Positions 17,011-27,387 are shown, counted from the stretch's first letter. The stretch: 48,695 nt of DNA from Aquisphaera insulae (GCF_011064615.1 NZ_JAALJH010000073.1:1-48695); one strand, 5' to 3'. Notes: generated by a model from the letters alone, not told the origin. A program made the numbers and translations.

Positions 17011-20000
17011 ATGCACGACACACCGCGATCGACCTGGCGTGCCTACGGCCTGGCGATCCTCGCACCGCTGATCCTCGTCGCGATCCGCTGGCCCCTCTGG
17101 CCGATCCTCGGCAACCGACTGCCCAACCTCTGGTTCCTGCCCGCGATCATCCTAGCCGCCTACGCGGGCTCGATGCGGGGTGGCCTGATCGCCACGGTCG
17201 TCAGCGGCATCGCCTCCGCCTTCTTCATCCTCAGCCCGCGCTACGCCCTGGTCGGCAAGGACGGAGAGGACCTGATCGCGCTGGCCTATTTCATCGTCAT
17301 CGGCGCCATCCTCAGCAGCATCATCGGCTCGCTCCACGAGACCCGTCGCAAGCTGGTGGCGCGGGAGCAGGAGCGGGCCGTGGCCACCGTGCGAGAGACC
17401 GAGGACCGCTTCTGCCGCATGGCCGAGACGATCCGCGAGGTCTTCTGGCTCTGGGACCCCCAGCGGAGCTTCTCTTACGTGAGCCCGGGCTACGAGGCCA
17501 TCTGGGGACGGTCGTGCCAGAGCCTCCGCGAGCATCCCAGGTCCTGGCTCGCCGGCGTCCACCGCGACGATCGCGAGCGGCTCATGAAAGGCATCCGGGC
17601 CTGGCGGTGCGGCTCGTTCACGGACCAGGAGTTCCGCGTCATCCGGCCCGACGGCTCCCTCCGCCATGTTCGCAGCCGGGCCTATCGAATCTGCGGACAC
17701 GAGGGCCGGAACTCCAAGCTGGCCGGGATCGCCGAGGACGTCACGGAGCGGAACCAGGCGATCGAGGCCCTGCGGGTGGAGCGGCACCTGCTCCACACCC
17801 TGATGGACAACCTCCCGGACTCCATCTACTTCAAGGACGACGCGGGCCGTTTCCTCCGCATCAACCGGGCGCTCGGCGCGTGCTTCGACCTGGCGGACCC
17901 GTCGGCGGCGGTGGGCAAGAGCGACTTCGACTTCTTCGCGGAGGAGCACGCCCGCCCGGCGCTCGAGGATGAGCGGAGGATCCTCGCCACCGGCCAGGCC
18001 ATCGTGAACAAGGAGGAGAACGAGCTCTTCCGAGACGGCACGACCCGGTGGGTCTCCACCACCAAGATGCCCTACCGGAACGCCCTGGGGCAGGTGATCG
18101 GCACCTTCGGCGTGGCCCGCGACATCTCCGCGGTCAAGGCGGCGGAAGAGGCGGTTCGGCTCAGCGAGCGGCGGCTGCGGACCCTCGCCGAGTCCCTCCC
18201 CCAGCTCGTCTGGACGGCCCTCCCCGACGGCTCCTGCGACACCTTCAGCACCCAGTGGACCCAGCTCACGGGGAAGCCGCAGGAAGAGCTCCTGGGCTGG
18301 CGATGGATGGAGGTCCTGCACCCCGACGACCGCGAGCCCACTCGCCGACACTGGGAGGAGGCGCTCGCCGGACGGGCCCCGTATGACGTGGAATATCGCA
18401 TCCGCGACCGCGAGGGCCTTTACCGATGGTTCAAGACCCGCGGCGTGCCGATGCGCGACGCCGATGGCCGGATCACCCGGTGGCTCGGAACCTGCACCGA
18501 CGTGACCGAGGGGAAGCAGCTCGAGGGCGACCTGCGGCGGGCCAATGCGCGGCTCGACCTGGCGATGCGCGGCTCCAACGTGGGCATCTGGGAGATCGAC
18601 CTGTCGGCGGGCGGTTACGAGGGGGGCAAGGTTCGCTACCTGAACGTCTTCGAGCAACTCGGCCGCGCCGACGGCCCGTCGGAAACCGATTTCGCCTCCT
18701 GGAAGGCGCTCTGGCATCCCGAGGACCGGGATGCGATGGAGGCCGTCCTCCGCTCCTGCCTCGAGGGGAAAGCCAGGGAGTCCCGCGGCGAGGGGCGGAT
18801 CCGGCACGGAGACGGGACCTACCACTGGATGCTCCTCCGCGGCACGGTGGCAAGGGACGGCGACGGGAACGTCGACCGCCTCTCCGGCGTGCTCGTAGAC
18901 GTGGACGACCTGAAGTCCGCCGAGGCGGCCCTACGCGAGAGCGAGATCCGGTTCCGAGGCACGTTCGAGAATGCGGCGGTCGGCATCGCGCACCTGGACC
19001 TGGGGGGACGCTGGCTCCGCGTCAACGAGATCCTCTGCGAGATCCTCAACTACGACCGCGAGGAGCTGGCTCGCCGGACCTTCTGGGACGTGACCCATCC
19101 CGGCGACCTGGAGGGGGAGCTCAGCGCCTTCGCCGCGCTGGTGCGCGGCGAGAGCCCCTGCTATTCGCTCGAGAGCCGATACCTGAGGAAAGGAGGAGGC
19201 ACGGTCTGGGTGGACCTCAGCGTCTCGCTCCAGCGCGATTCGGCCGGCGAGCCGGCCTACGCGATCGCGGTCATCGAGGACATCTCGGAGAGGAAGGCGC
19301 TCGAGGTTGAGCTCCGTCGCGCCAAGGAGGCGGCCGAGGGGGCCAGCCAGGCCAAGGATGAGTTCCTCGCCAACGTCAGCCACGAGATCCGGACCCCCCT
19401 CAATGCGATCCTCGGGATGACGGAGCTGGTGCTGGATGCCCCCCTTTCCGACGATCAGCGCGAGTGCCTGGGCGCGGCCCGGTCGGCGGCGGAGAGCCTG
19501 TTGGGGATCGTCAACGACCTCCTGGACTTCGCCAAGATCGAGGCCGGCAAGGTGGAGCTCGACCATTCGGGGTTCGCCATGCGGGCCACGGTCGGCGACG
19601 CCCTCAGGGTGCTGGCCGCCCGTGCGACCATGAAGGGGCTGGACCTCCGCCTCGACGTCGAGGAGGGCGTCCCGGACGCGTTGCTCGGCGACGCCGGCCG
19701 GCTCCGCCAGGTGCTCATCAACCTGGTGGGAAATGCCGTCAAGTTCACGGAGGCCGGCAGGGTCACGGTCCGCATCGGCACGATTCCGTCGAGTCGAAAG
19801 CCTGCCCACGATGATCACGTCCACCTCAAGTTCGAGGTGATCGACACCGGTATCGGCATCCCGCGCGAGGCCCAGGAGCGGATCTTCCGCGCCTTCGAGC
19901 AGCAGGACACGTCGACCACCCGACGATTCGGGGGGACGGGCCTGGGACTCTCGATCGCCTCACGCCTGACCTCCCTCATGGGCGGCAAGCTCACGGTCGA

Positions 20001-20916
20001 GAGCGAGCCGGGCCGCGGCAGCACCTTCCGCTTCACGCTCCCGTTCGACCGGCCGAGGAACCTTGAAGGGCGGCGGCACCTTGCCGGAGCCGGGGCGACG
20101 TCGCCGGCTCTCGCCCGGTCCTCGTTGCGGATCCTGGTGGCGGAGGACGACGAGTTCAACTCGCGATACCTCGACCGGCTCCTGACGCGCCGCGGGCATT
20201 CCGTCCGCCAGGCCGGCAACGGCCGCGAGGCGCTCGAGCTGGCCCTCGAACGCCCCGGCGAGTTCGACCTCATGCTGCTCGACGTCCACATGCCCGAGCT
20301 CGACGGCTTCCACGTCATCCGGGCGATCCGGGAGCGAGAAGCCGCCGCCGGGGGGCACCTCCCGGTGATCGGCTTGACGGCAAGGTCGCGGCGAGAAGAC
20401 CGCGACCTCTGCCTGGCGAGCGGGATGGATGAGTACCTGTCCAAGCCCATCAGGACCGACGACCTGTTCCGCGCCATCGACCGGTCGCGAGAGGCCGGAC
20501 GCGGACGGTCAACGGCCGTGCCCCATCCCTCGGGCATCAGCTCGGTCCTCTCGCCGGGCCCACTCCTTTCGGCCTGCGGCGAGGACCAGGCGTTGCTCGA
20601 CGAGATGTGCCGTTTCTTCCAGGAGGCCGCGCCCGCCCGCCTGGAGGAGCTGACGGCGTCCATCCGGCGGAACGACGCGGCGGCGATTCGCGAGGTCGCG
20701 CATCGGATCGCCGGCATGGTTTCCGCCTTTTCATCGCCCGCCGGCGACCTCGCCTGCCGGATCGAGGAAGAGGCGGCCGAGGGCCGGATTGACGGCTCGC
20801 GCGCCGCGGCGGATCGACTCGGGACGATGTTCCGCGAGATCCTGGCCGGCGTGGACGGATTGACCGTGGAATCGCTCGAGCAGCGGGCGGGCATCGGGAC
20901 GAAAATTCATGATTGA
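17011..20916 (+). CDS. Hybrid sensor histidine kinase (DUF4118-like TM, 5 PAS, REC, HPt)
   Basis: A 1,301-residue membrane-bound hybrid kinase. Residues 10-115 contain about four hydrophobic segments resembling the DUF4118/KdpD-type region. Five PAS domains follow at about 130-255, 262-380, 385-505, 510-640 and 645-765, several with PAC-type ends (GIAEDVTERN, GTCTDVTEGK, AVIEDISERK). HisKA carries H791 in NVSHEIRTPLN; the ATPase has NLVGNAVKF, DTGIGI, FGGTGLGLSI and a G-rich end. A receiver domain follows with phospho-acceptor D1091 (LMLLDVHMPELDG), then a C-terminal HPt domain with H1231 (REVAHRIAGMV). All relay residues are intact, so phosphate can pass His-Asp-His and then to D53 of the divergent NtrC-type regulator. 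The ATG has GAGG upstream. Stacked PAS domains suggest several cytoplasmic signals, identity unknown. Confidence 0.95.
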   Translation: MHDTPRSTWRAYGLAILAPLILVAIRWPLWPILGNRLPNLWFLPAIILAAYAGSMRGGLIATVVSGIASAFFILSPRYALVGKDGEDLIALAYFIVIGAILSSIIGSLHETRRKLVAREQERAVATVRETEDRFCRMAETIREVFWLWDPQRSFSYVSPGYEAIWGRSCQSLREHPRSWLAGVHRDDRERLMKGIRAWRCGSFTDQEFRVIRPDGSLRHVRSRAYRICGHEGRNSKLAGIAEDVTERNQAIEALRVERHLLHTLMDNLPDSIYFKDDAGRFLRINRALGACFDLADPSAAVGKSDFDFFAEEHARPALEDERRILATGQAIVNKEENELFRDGTTRWVSTTKMPYRNALGQVIGTFGVARDISAVKAAEEAVRLSERRLRTLAESLPQLVWTALPDGSCDTFSTQWTQLTGKPQEELLGWRWMEVLHPDDREPTRRHWEEALAGRAPYDVEYRIRDREGLYRWFKTRGVPMRDADGRITRWLGTCTDVTEGKQLEGDLRRANARLDLAMRGSNVGIWEIDLSAGGYEGGKVRYLNVFEQLGRADGPSETDFASWKALWHPEDRDAMEAVLRSCLEGKARESRGEGRIRHGDGTYHWMLLRGTVARDGDGNVDRLSGVLVDVDDLKSAEAALRESEIRFRGTFENAAVGIAHLDLGGRWLRVNEILCEILNYDREELARRTFWDVTHPGDLEGELSAFAALVRGESPCYSLESRYLRKGGGTVWVDLSVSLQRDSAGEPAYAIAVIEDISERKALEVELRRAKEAAEGASQAKDEFLANVSHEIRTPLNAILGMTELVLDAPLSDDQRECLGAARSAAESLLGIVNDLLDFAKIEAGKVELDHSGFAMRATVGDALRVLAARATMKGLDLRLDVEEGVPDALLGDAGRLRQVLINLVGNAVKFTEAGRVTVRIGTIPSSRKPAHDDHVHLKFEVIDTGIGIPREAQERIFRAFEQQDTSTTRRFGGTGLGLSIASRLTSLMGGKLTVESEPGRGSTFRFTLPFDRPRNLEGRRHLAGAGATSPALARSSLRILVAEDDEFNSRYLDRLLTRRGHSVRQAGNGREALELALERPGEFDLMLLDVHMPELDGFHVIRAIREREAAAGGHLPVIGLTARSRREDRDLCLASGMDEYLSKPIRTDDLFRAIDRSREAGRGRSTAVPHPSGISSVLSPGPLLSACGEDQALLDEMCRFFQEAAPARLEELTASIRRNDAAAIREVAHRIAGMVSAFSSPAGDLACRIEEEAAEGRIDGSRAAADRLGTMFREILAGVDGLTVESLEQRAGIGTKIHD

Positions 20917-21029
20917 CGCGACCGGGTCGGGACGGAGACCGGGGTCCCTGGACGGGGGGGCCGCGCCGGCCTGACGGACTTCAGGAACGGCCTCTTTCGG
21001 GTCATCCCCAAGCCTCCTTCCGGCCCCGC

Positions 21030-21836
21030 TCATCCCAATCGCCGGCTCGAAGCGTCCTGCATACTGGCGCTTTCCACTCCATCCGGAGACGGTCCAATAT
21101 CGGTCCGGGAGACGGAGCGATCCGACTGCTGATTCGTCGGTATCCTCTGCCGCCGAATCAGTAGCCAGACGGCCACCATCCACGTCACGCCCGCGGCCCA
21201 ACCCGCGAGCACATCCGTCGGGTAATGGACGCCCAGATAGATCCGCGTCAGGCCGACGACGAGTGTGAGGAAGAACGCCAGGACCAGGAAATAGGCGCGT
21301 AGGCGTGCGCTCGTCATCAACCTCGACAGGATGAGGCCGATCGTCAGGTAGACGACGGCGGAGTTCATCGTGTGCCCGCTGGGGAAGCTCGAGAAGTAGG
21401 CCGTCGCCAGGCGAAGCGAGGGATCGGGCCGGGGCCGGTTGAAGACGGCCTTGAGCGCCACACTTGCCAGCAGGCCGCCGATGGTGGCCGGAAATAGGAT
21501 GGCCAGCGCGAACCGTTCCCGCCGAATCCAGAGATAGCCCGCCACCGCGCCGACCACGAGGGTCAGGATCGAGATGCTCCCGAGCGAGGTCAGGTCCCGG
21601 ACCGCATCCTCGAACCAGATCGGACCGATGGGCCGGCTCGGGTCGTCCGGATGCCTCAAGCGGAGGATCAACCAGTCGTCGAACCGCCGCGTGGACCCCT
21701 CGGCAACTCCGTCCGCGATCTCCAGAAAGCCCCAGACGGCGAGCATCCCGACGAGGAGCGCGGCCAGCATCAGCCAGTCTGCCGCCGCCAGGCGAGCCCG
21801 CAACGAGTGGACGTGCTTACGGACAATTTGGCCCAC
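21030..21836 (-). CDS. PAP2-family membrane phosphatase
   Basis: A 268-residue integral membrane protein with about six hydrophobic helices. The three phosphatase motifs of the PAP2 superfamily are complete: KAVFNRPRP (129-137), PSGH (152-155), and R198 to H204 in TRIYLGVHYPTD. Such enzymes dephosphorylate undecaprenyl diphosphate, phosphatidate or phosphatidylglycerol phosphate at the outer face of the inner membrane. The frame begins with a GTG at 21836, six bases after the stop of the CHAP-like gene, which favours one transcript; an internal ATG (MLAALLVGML) would truncate the first helix region. The polar C-terminal tail after residue 235 is unremarkable. The exact lipid substrate is not predictable. 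Confidence 0.9.
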   Translation of the reverse strand: MGQIVRKHVHSLRARLAAADWLMLAALLVGMLAVWGFLEIADGVAEGSTRRFDDWLILRLRHPDDPSRPIGPIWFEDAVRDLTSLGSISILTLVVGAVAGYLWIRRERFALAILFPATIGGLLASVALKAVFNRPRPDPSLRLATAYFSSFPSGHTMNSAVVYLTIGLILSRLMTSARLRAYFLVLAFFLTLVVGLTRIYLGVHYPTDVLAGWAAGVTWMVAVWLLIRRQRIPTNQQSDRSVSRTDIGPSPDGVESASMQDASSRRLG

Positions 21837-21842
21837 GTTCCA

Positions 21843-22406
21843 CTACCTTTCGTCGTCCCTCGCGGGGGTCGATCTCCGTGCGCGGGGACGATCCTGCGCC
21901 TGGTCCTCTGGCACAATTTCCGCCGCCGGACGGTACGCGCGAAGAGTCCCGGATCGCATGGTGGCGAGCTCGAGCGAGCCTTCCTTGACGAGTCGCCGCG
22001 TCTCCTCGTCCTCGCCGTCCACACCGGTGTTCTGGTGCAGGATCGTCAGGACGCACCTCGAGCCTTTCCCCTGCACCTTGACGACGATCGCCGTGTGGTG
22101 GGGGAACGTCAGCGTCTGAGTGAGGATCGCACCGTCGGCGCGACGGCGCCGCTTGAAGAAGACGACGTCCTCGAACTGGAGGATATCGCCGGGCTGGACT
22201 TCCTTCAGCGACGGGACCTCGTCTCCCCAGATGCCGCGCCTCGCGTCCGGGCGTCTCGCACCGGATCGGCGAAGGGCCTGCACCGCCAGCGTGGTGCACT
22301 CGCCGTCGCCCACCTTCTTCCCGAGCTGGGACCGTGCATATTCCACGACCCGATCCGAGACCGACGGCGAGTCTGTCAGGAAGAGAACGAGAAGAAGAGT
22401 GAACAT
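21843..22406 (-). CDS. CHAP/NlpC-like putative amidase-fold protein
   Basis: A 187-residue protein with a short hydrophobic N-terminus (MFTLLLVLFLTDS) that may be a signal peptide. The core matches the Cys-His peptidase pattern: SQLGKKVGDGECTTLAVQAL with C37 as candidate nucleophile, QPGDILQFEDVVF as the typical second strand, and FPHHTAIVVKV with H103/H104 as candidate base. The order C, then PGDILQF, then HHTAIV is that of CHAP and NlpC/P60 domains, which cut peptidoglycan peptides or related amides. The C-terminal tail is Arg-rich and probably disordered. It precedes the PAP2 gene by six bases, so an envelope lipid-carrier or cell-wall link is reasonable. Family placement is by motif only. 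Confidence 0.65.
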   Translation of the reverse strand: MFTLLLVLFLTDSPSVSDRVVEYARSQLGKKVGDGECTTLAVQALRRSGARRPDARRGIWGDEVPSLKEVQPGDILQFEDVVFFKRRRRADGAILTQTLTFPHHTAIVVKVQGKGSRCVLTILHQNTGVDGEDEETRRLVKEGSLELATMRSGTLRAYRPAAEIVPEDQAQDRPRARRSTPARDDER

Positions 22407-22485
22407 GAACTCGCCCGGAGCCTGGAGCCGTCAAGCGGGGATCTGGCCGGCGTTCGCGAGCCCCCGGGCGCCAGATGGCAATTCG

Positions 22486-22662
22486 TCAGCACGCCGCGAA
22501 GGCGGCCGGCGCGACGCCCGGAGACTCCGTATTCTCAAGAGTATCACAGACGATCCCGGCGATCAGCCAGATCAGGGAGACACCGCGTTCGTCGGCCTCT
22601 CGCTCGAGATGGCTGAGCAGGTCGCGAGAGAGGGTCACTCGAATCTCGGGCTTCGTGCTCAT
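22486..22662 (-). CDS. Small ribbon-helix-helix-type protein
   Basis: A 58-residue protein from the ATG at 22662: MSTKPEIRVTLSRDLLSHL, a polar N-terminal strand, then EREADERG and the second helix SLIWLIAGIVCDTLEN. This is the strand-helix-helix pattern of CopG/Arc DNA-binding proteins, although helix two (GVSLIWLI) is unusually hydrophobic. The frame is open upstream to 22716, but those residues do not fit the fold. AGG lies about a dozen bases before the ATG. No toxin gene is adjacent, and it is only about 80 bases upstream of the CHAP-like gene on the same strand, so it could be an autoregulator of that operon or an orphan antitoxin. Confidence 0.65.
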   Translation of the reverse strand: MSTKPEIRVTLSRDLLSHLEREADERGVSLIWLIAGIVCDTLENTESPGVAPAAFAAC

Positions 22663-22824
22663 GGAAATCGACCTCGAAAGGGCTTCCGGTTCTGTTGCCG
22701 CCCAATCTCCTTGCAATTTACATGCCGCACTCGAACCGCCGTCCAGGCCCTCTTCTTGACGAGATCTCGCGATGTAACGGGCGGCGACGACGCGGATGCA
22801 GGCATCGTTGCTGCGAAATCCCGC

Positions 22825-23778
22825 TCACGCTCGGACCGACTCGTACATCTCCCTGAGGATCGAGGCGGACTTGCGGAGGAGCTCGATCTCGGCGGGGCTG
22901 ATGGGGCTTTGGAGAACGGTCTCGGCGCCCCCGTGGCCGACGATGGTGGGGAGGCTCAGCGAGATGCCGTCGATGCCGAAGAGTCCCCGGATCGGGCTGC
23001 AGACGGTGAGGACGGTCTGTTCGTTCCGCAGGACGGCCTCCACGACGGTGCGGAGGGCGAGGCCGATGGCGTAGTATGTCGACTTCTTGCGCTGGATGAT
23101 CTCGTAGGCCGCGTCTCGTGTCTGTTCGTAGATCCGCTGCATGACCGTTGCGTCGGCACGCCGGCCGTCCCGGCCCAGGAAATCGGCGATCGGGATGCCG
23201 GCGATCTTGGCCATGCTCCAGGCCGGCACCGCGCTGTCGCCGTGCTCGCCGAGGATGTAGGCGTGGACGCTCTGCGGGTTGATGTCGAAGTAGTCGCCGA
23301 TCAGGAATCGGAACCGGGCCGTGTCGAGCGTGGTCCCGGAGCCGAAGACATGGCCCGGGGGAAGTCCGGCGACCTCCGCGGCGATCTCGGTGAGCACGTC
23401 GACGGGGTTGGTCGCGACCAGGATCGTCCCCCTGGGATTGGCGGCCACGACCTTCGGCACGATGTCCCGGATGACCCCCGCATTCTTCTGGATCAGCTCC
23501 AGCCGCGTCTGGCCCGGTCGCTGGTTGGCCCCGGCCGTGATCACCGTCAGGTCGCAGCCGGCGAGCAGGTCGTAGCCGCCGGCCCGGATCCGCATCGGGC
23601 TGACGAACGGCATGCCGTGGTTGAGGTCCATCGCCTCGCCCTCGGCACGGGCCTCATCCGCGTCGATCAGGATCAACTCGTTGGCCACGCCCGACTGCAT
23701 GAGCGCGTAAGCGAATGACGCTCCGACCATCCCCGTTCCCACGAGGCCAACCTTGTTGCGAGGCGGCAATCCGGTCAT
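22825..23778 (-). CDS. ldh: L-lactate dehydrogenase
   Basis: A 317-residue NAD-dependent dehydrogenase that interconverts pyruvate and L-lactate in the cytoplasm. The Rossmann motif GLVGTGMVGAS is at 11-21. Substrate-specificity loop NQRPGQTR: Q86 is the residue that selects lactate/pyruvate over malate/oxaloacetate (Arg in malate dehydrogenases), and R92 is the catalytic-loop Arg. TNPVDVLT, the substrate-binding R155 and the catalytic H179 in LGEHGDS are intact. Length is typical. The gene is monocistronic by position, divergent from the GNAT gene, with a 227-base gap. A malate dehydrogenase of the LDH-like type is the main alternative, made unlikely by the Gln. Confidence 0.93.
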   Translation of the reverse strand: MTGLPPRNKVGLVGTGMVGASFAYALMQSGVANELILIDADEARAEGEAMDLNHGMPFVSPMRIRAGGYDLLAGCDLTVITAGANQRPGQTRLELIQKNAGVIRDIVPKVVAANPRGTILVATNPVDVLTEIAAEVAGLPPGHVFGSGTTLDTARFRFLIGDYFDINPQSVHAYILGEHGDSAVPAWSMAKIAGIPIADFLGRDGRRADATVMQRIYEQTRDAAYEIIQRKKSTYYAIGLALRTVVEAVLRNEQTVLTVCSPIRGLFGIDGISLSLPTIVGHGGAETVLQSPISPAEIELLRKSASILREMYESVRA

Positions 23779-24005
23779 GTCCTGGGTCCCATCGGGAGGT
23801 GGTGGTCGATTCGCCGGCCACTATACGCCTCCGAACGACTCGACGGGAAGTCCGCATCGATCCCTCGCCGGCTCCAATTTGTCCCGGCGCCCGGTGACCT
23901 CGCCGCCGAGGAGCCGGTATGATGGCACCGCGTCCGAACGGCTCCGTCAGGCTCGTGGTCGTCGCTCGCACTCCTGGCCGCCCATCCGAAGAGGAAACCC
24001 GCGCG

Positions 24006-24566
24006 ATGGACCTCGATGTTCCCGATCCGGTTTCGCCGGGGGTGCCCGATTTCGCGATCCGCCCCGCGCGGATCGAGGACGCGGAGGCCCTGGTGAACCT
24101 CGTCCGCGAGCTGGCTGTCTATGAGAAGCTCGAGGAATTCGCCGTCGCGACGCCCGAGTCGTTCCGCCGCAACCTCTTCGGATCCCGGCCCTACGCGGAG
24201 ACGTTCGTGGCCGAGGTGGGGGGCGTCGTCGTCGGGCTGGCGATGGCCTTCCCGACCTTCTCCACCTTCCGGGCCCAGCCCGGGTTGTACCTGGAGGACC
24301 TTTACGTCCAGCCCGCCCACCGCGGCCGTGGGATCGGCAAGGCCCTGCTCGCGACCCTGGCCAAATTGACCCGCGACCGCGGGTTTGGCAGGCTGGAATG
24401 GTCGGTCCTCGACTGGAACGCCCCCTCGATCGGCTTCTACCGATCGCTCGGGGCGCGGCCAATGGACGAGTGGACCATCTACCGGATCGACGACGCAGCC
24501 CTCGAACGCCTGGCGACGACGGCGCCGCCGATCGCTCGAGGCGAAGAAGGCCATCGGGCCGATTGA
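24006..24566 (+). CDS. GNAT-family N-acetyltransferase
   Basis: A protein of 186 residues from the ATG at 24006, preceded by GAGGAA eight bases away; an ATG at 23919 with GAGGAG upstream would add 29 residues that look unlike the fold. The GNAT domain runs from FAIRPARIEDAEALVNLV to ARPMDEWTIYRID, with the acetyl-CoA loop VQPAHRGRGIGKALL, and LEWSVLDWNAPSIGFYRSLG in motif B. The order and wording are close to spermidine/diamine acetyltransferases (SSAT-like), including YEKLEEF near the start, so a small amine or amino-acid substrate is likely. Its stop lies 19 bases before hisC, so it probably heads the histidine-gene transcript, though a role in histidine synthesis is not implied. Confidence 0.85.
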   Translation: MDLDVPDPVSPGVPDFAIRPARIEDAEALVNLVRELAVYEKLEEFAVATPESFRRNLFGSRPYAETFVAEVGGVVVGLAMAFPTFSTFRAQPGLYLEDLYVQPAHRGRGIGKALLATLAKLTRDRGFGRLEWSVLDWNAPSIGFYRSLGARPMDEWTIYRIDDAALERLATTAPPIARGEEGHRAD

Positions 24567-24585
24567 TACGAAGGATGACTTCGGA

Positions 24586-25629
24586 ATGAACGCCTCGCTC
24601 CAGCCGCACATCCTGGACCTCGCGGGCTACGTGCCCGGCGAGCAGCCCCAGGGGGGCGGTTTCATCAAGCTGAACACGAATGAGAACCCCTATCCGCCTT
24701 CTCCGCGGGTGATCTCGGCCCTCGCCGACGCGATCGGGGATCGGTTGCGGCTCTACCCCGATCCCCTCGCCACCGAGTTCCGCCGCGCCGCCGCGGATCT
24801 CCACGGCGTCTCGCCGGACATGATCATGGCCGGCAATGGCTCCGACGACATCCTGACCATCCTCACGCGGGCCTTCGTGGGCGTGGGGGAGATCGCCGCG
24901 TATCCGACCCCGAGCTATCTCCTCTACTCGACCCTGATCCGGATTCAGGACGGCCGGGAGCACGTGGTCCCGTTCTCCGCCGACTGGAAGCTTCGCCCGG
25001 CGGACGTCGCTCGTGCCGGGCTCAAGCTCGTCTACCTGGCCAACCCCAATAGCCCATCCGGCACGGCGCTCTCGCGGGGCGAGGTTGCCGACCTGGCGGC
25101 CGCCCTCCCCTGCCCGCTCGTCGTCGATGAGGCCTACGGCGACTTCGCGGACGAGCACGCCATCCCCCTGGTCCGCGATTTCCCCAACGTGATCGTCACG
25201 CGGACCTTCAGCAAGGGTTACAGCCTGGCGGGGATCCGACTCGGTTACCTGATCGCCCGGCCCGAGATCGTCGAGCAGCTCGTCAAGGTGAAGGATTCCT
25301 ACAATTGCGACGCCCTGAGCCTGGTCGCCGGCACGGCCGCGCTCCGGGACCAGGACTATCACGACCGGATGCGCGACCGGGTGGTCGCGACGAGAAGCCG
25401 CCTGACCGCCGCCCTGCGCAAGATGGGCTACTCCGTGCCCGACAGCCAGGCCAACTTCGTCTGGGCCACCGGCGGGCCGCCGGCCGAGCCGACCTTCGCC
25501 CGATTGAAGGAGCGGAAGATCCTCGTCCGCCTGATGAAGTATGAGGGAATGGAGCCGGGCCTGCGGATCAGCATCGGGACCGACGCGGAGATCGACCGCC
25601 TGCTGGAGGTCTGGAACGAGACGGCCTGA
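24586..25629 (+). CDS. hisC: Histidinol-phosphate aminotransferase
   Basis: A 347-residue class-II-subfamily fold-type-I PLP enzyme that transfers an amino group from glutamate to imidazole-acetol phosphate in histidine synthesis. The N-terminus shows FIKLNTNENPYPPSPRV, typical of HisC. Further motifs are GNGSDDIL, PTPSYLLY, LANPNSPSGT, DEAYGDF and the Schiff-base lysine K210 in TFSKGYSLAGIRLGY; the C-terminal phosphate-binding Arg is in GLRISIGT. Length is normal. The frame is open upstream into the GNAT gene, but the ATG at 24586 gives the standard N-terminus. hisB follows 31 bases later, supporting hisC over cobalamin- or phenylalanine-type relatives. Confidence 0.93.
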   Translation: MNASLQPHILDLAGYVPGEQPQGGGFIKLNTNENPYPPSPRVISALADAIGDRLRLYPDPLATEFRRAAADLHGVSPDMIMAGNGSDDILTILTRAFVGVGEIAAYPTPSYLLYSTLIRIQDGREHVVPFSADWKLRPADVARAGLKLVYLANPNSPSGTALSRGEVADLAAALPCPLVVDEAYGDFADEHAIPLVRDFPNVIVTRTFSKGYSLAGIRLGYLIARPEIVEQLVKVKDSYNCDALSLVAGTAALRDQDYHDRMRDRVVATRSRLTAALRKMGYSVPDSQANFVWATGGPPAEPTFARLKERKILVRLMKYEGMEPGLRISIGTDAEIDRLLEVWNETA

Positions 25630-25660
25630 CCGAAACGTGTGACCAATAGGATCGACTGCC

Positions 25661-26256
<596 letters not shown>

Positions 26257-26257
<1 letters not shown>

Positions 26258-27387
26258 TGCCCGAGGACCTGAGCGGGATGTTCGAAGCGACGAGCCTGCC
26301 GCTCGGGGACGACGTCCCCGGCCCGGTCGAACCGGAGAGGCGGCCGGGACGTTCCCATCTCGGGTCGGCGATCAACGCCGGCCTGGTCGTCCTGGCCTTC
26401 GCGCTGCTGGGCCTGGTCCTCTGGCGGAATCGCGAGAAGATCTCGCAGGTCTTCTCCCACCCGCTCGACTATCGCCTCCTGGGCCTCGGGATCCTGATCT
26501 TCCAGCTCAGCCTGATCGTCACCTACGTTCGCTGGTATCTGCTCGTCCGCGTGATCGAGCCGCGATTCAAGCTCCGGTCGACGATGCTGCTGGGCTCCAT
26601 CGGCTATGTCTTCAATCAAGTGATCCCCGGCGCGGTCGGCGGCGACCTGATCAAGGCCGCCTATCTGGTCCGCATGCACATCCGCAAGACGCAAGCCGTG
26701 GCCTCCATGATCATCGATCGGATTGTCGGCCTGATCGGGCTGTTCGTCCTGGCGACCATCGCGGGCGCCGTGTTCTGGGGCTCGGCCCCGGTCGAGATCC
26801 GCCGCCTGATCGTCGCGGCCTGGATCGCCACCGGGGCGGGCTTCCTGCTCCTGGTCGCGGTCCTTTTCGGCGTCTTCACGCGAATGGCCCGCTCACGCAC
26901 TTCGGAAGGCGAGGCGCAAGGCCACGGCAAGCTCGCGGGCATCGCGACGGAGCTCAGGTCGATGTCATCGACCTACCGGACCCGGCTGGACGTGGTCGCG
27001 GCCGGCATTCTCCTCTCGATGATCGGACACTCGTTGAACGTCCTGGCCTTCTACCTGATGAGCCGGATGCTCTTCCTCGACAGCCTGCCCACCACGCTCG
27101 GGCAGCACTTCCTGATGGTCCCCCTGACGCTCTTCACGATGGTCGTCCCGCTGCCGTTCGGCGCGCTCGGCCTCAGCGAGGGTGTCAGCGACCAGATCGG
27201 CAACCTCGTGGACCACCCCGGCGGCGCGCTCGCCATGCTCGGCTTCCGGGTCCTGATGTATGCCTGCGGGCTGATCAGCGCGTGCGTCTACCTGGCGAAC
27301 ATCCGCGAGGTGAAGGGGCTGTCCGCCGAGGCCCATCACCTCGAAGAGGAGATCGAGGACGGGACCGTCGGTGACGAGGTCCCGTAA
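26257..27387 (+). CDS. Flippase-like / lysylphosphatidylglycerol synthase TM-domain protein
   Basis: A 376-residue integral membrane protein starting MPEDLSGMFEATSLP, whose ATG overlaps the hisB stop. After about 40 polar residues it has eight or so hydrophobic helices. Motifs of the LPG_synthase_TM (UPF0104, AglD-like) family are GSIGYVFNQVIPGAVGGDLIK, with the conserved N-x-x-x-PG-x-GGD core, the SMIIDRIVGLIGLF segment, and VPLPFGALGLSEG in a late loop. These proteins lack the MprF synthase domain and are thought to move or help move lipids or lipid-linked sugars. Its coupling to hisC-hisB is positional only. The stop is 10 bases from the converging CAP-domain gene. Confidence 0.88.

Noticed and set aside
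22120..23718. 532-codon plus-strand frame across the CHAP-like and lactate dehydrogenase genes
   Set aside because: Antisense to LDH with all motifs intact; composition is that of a mirror frame.
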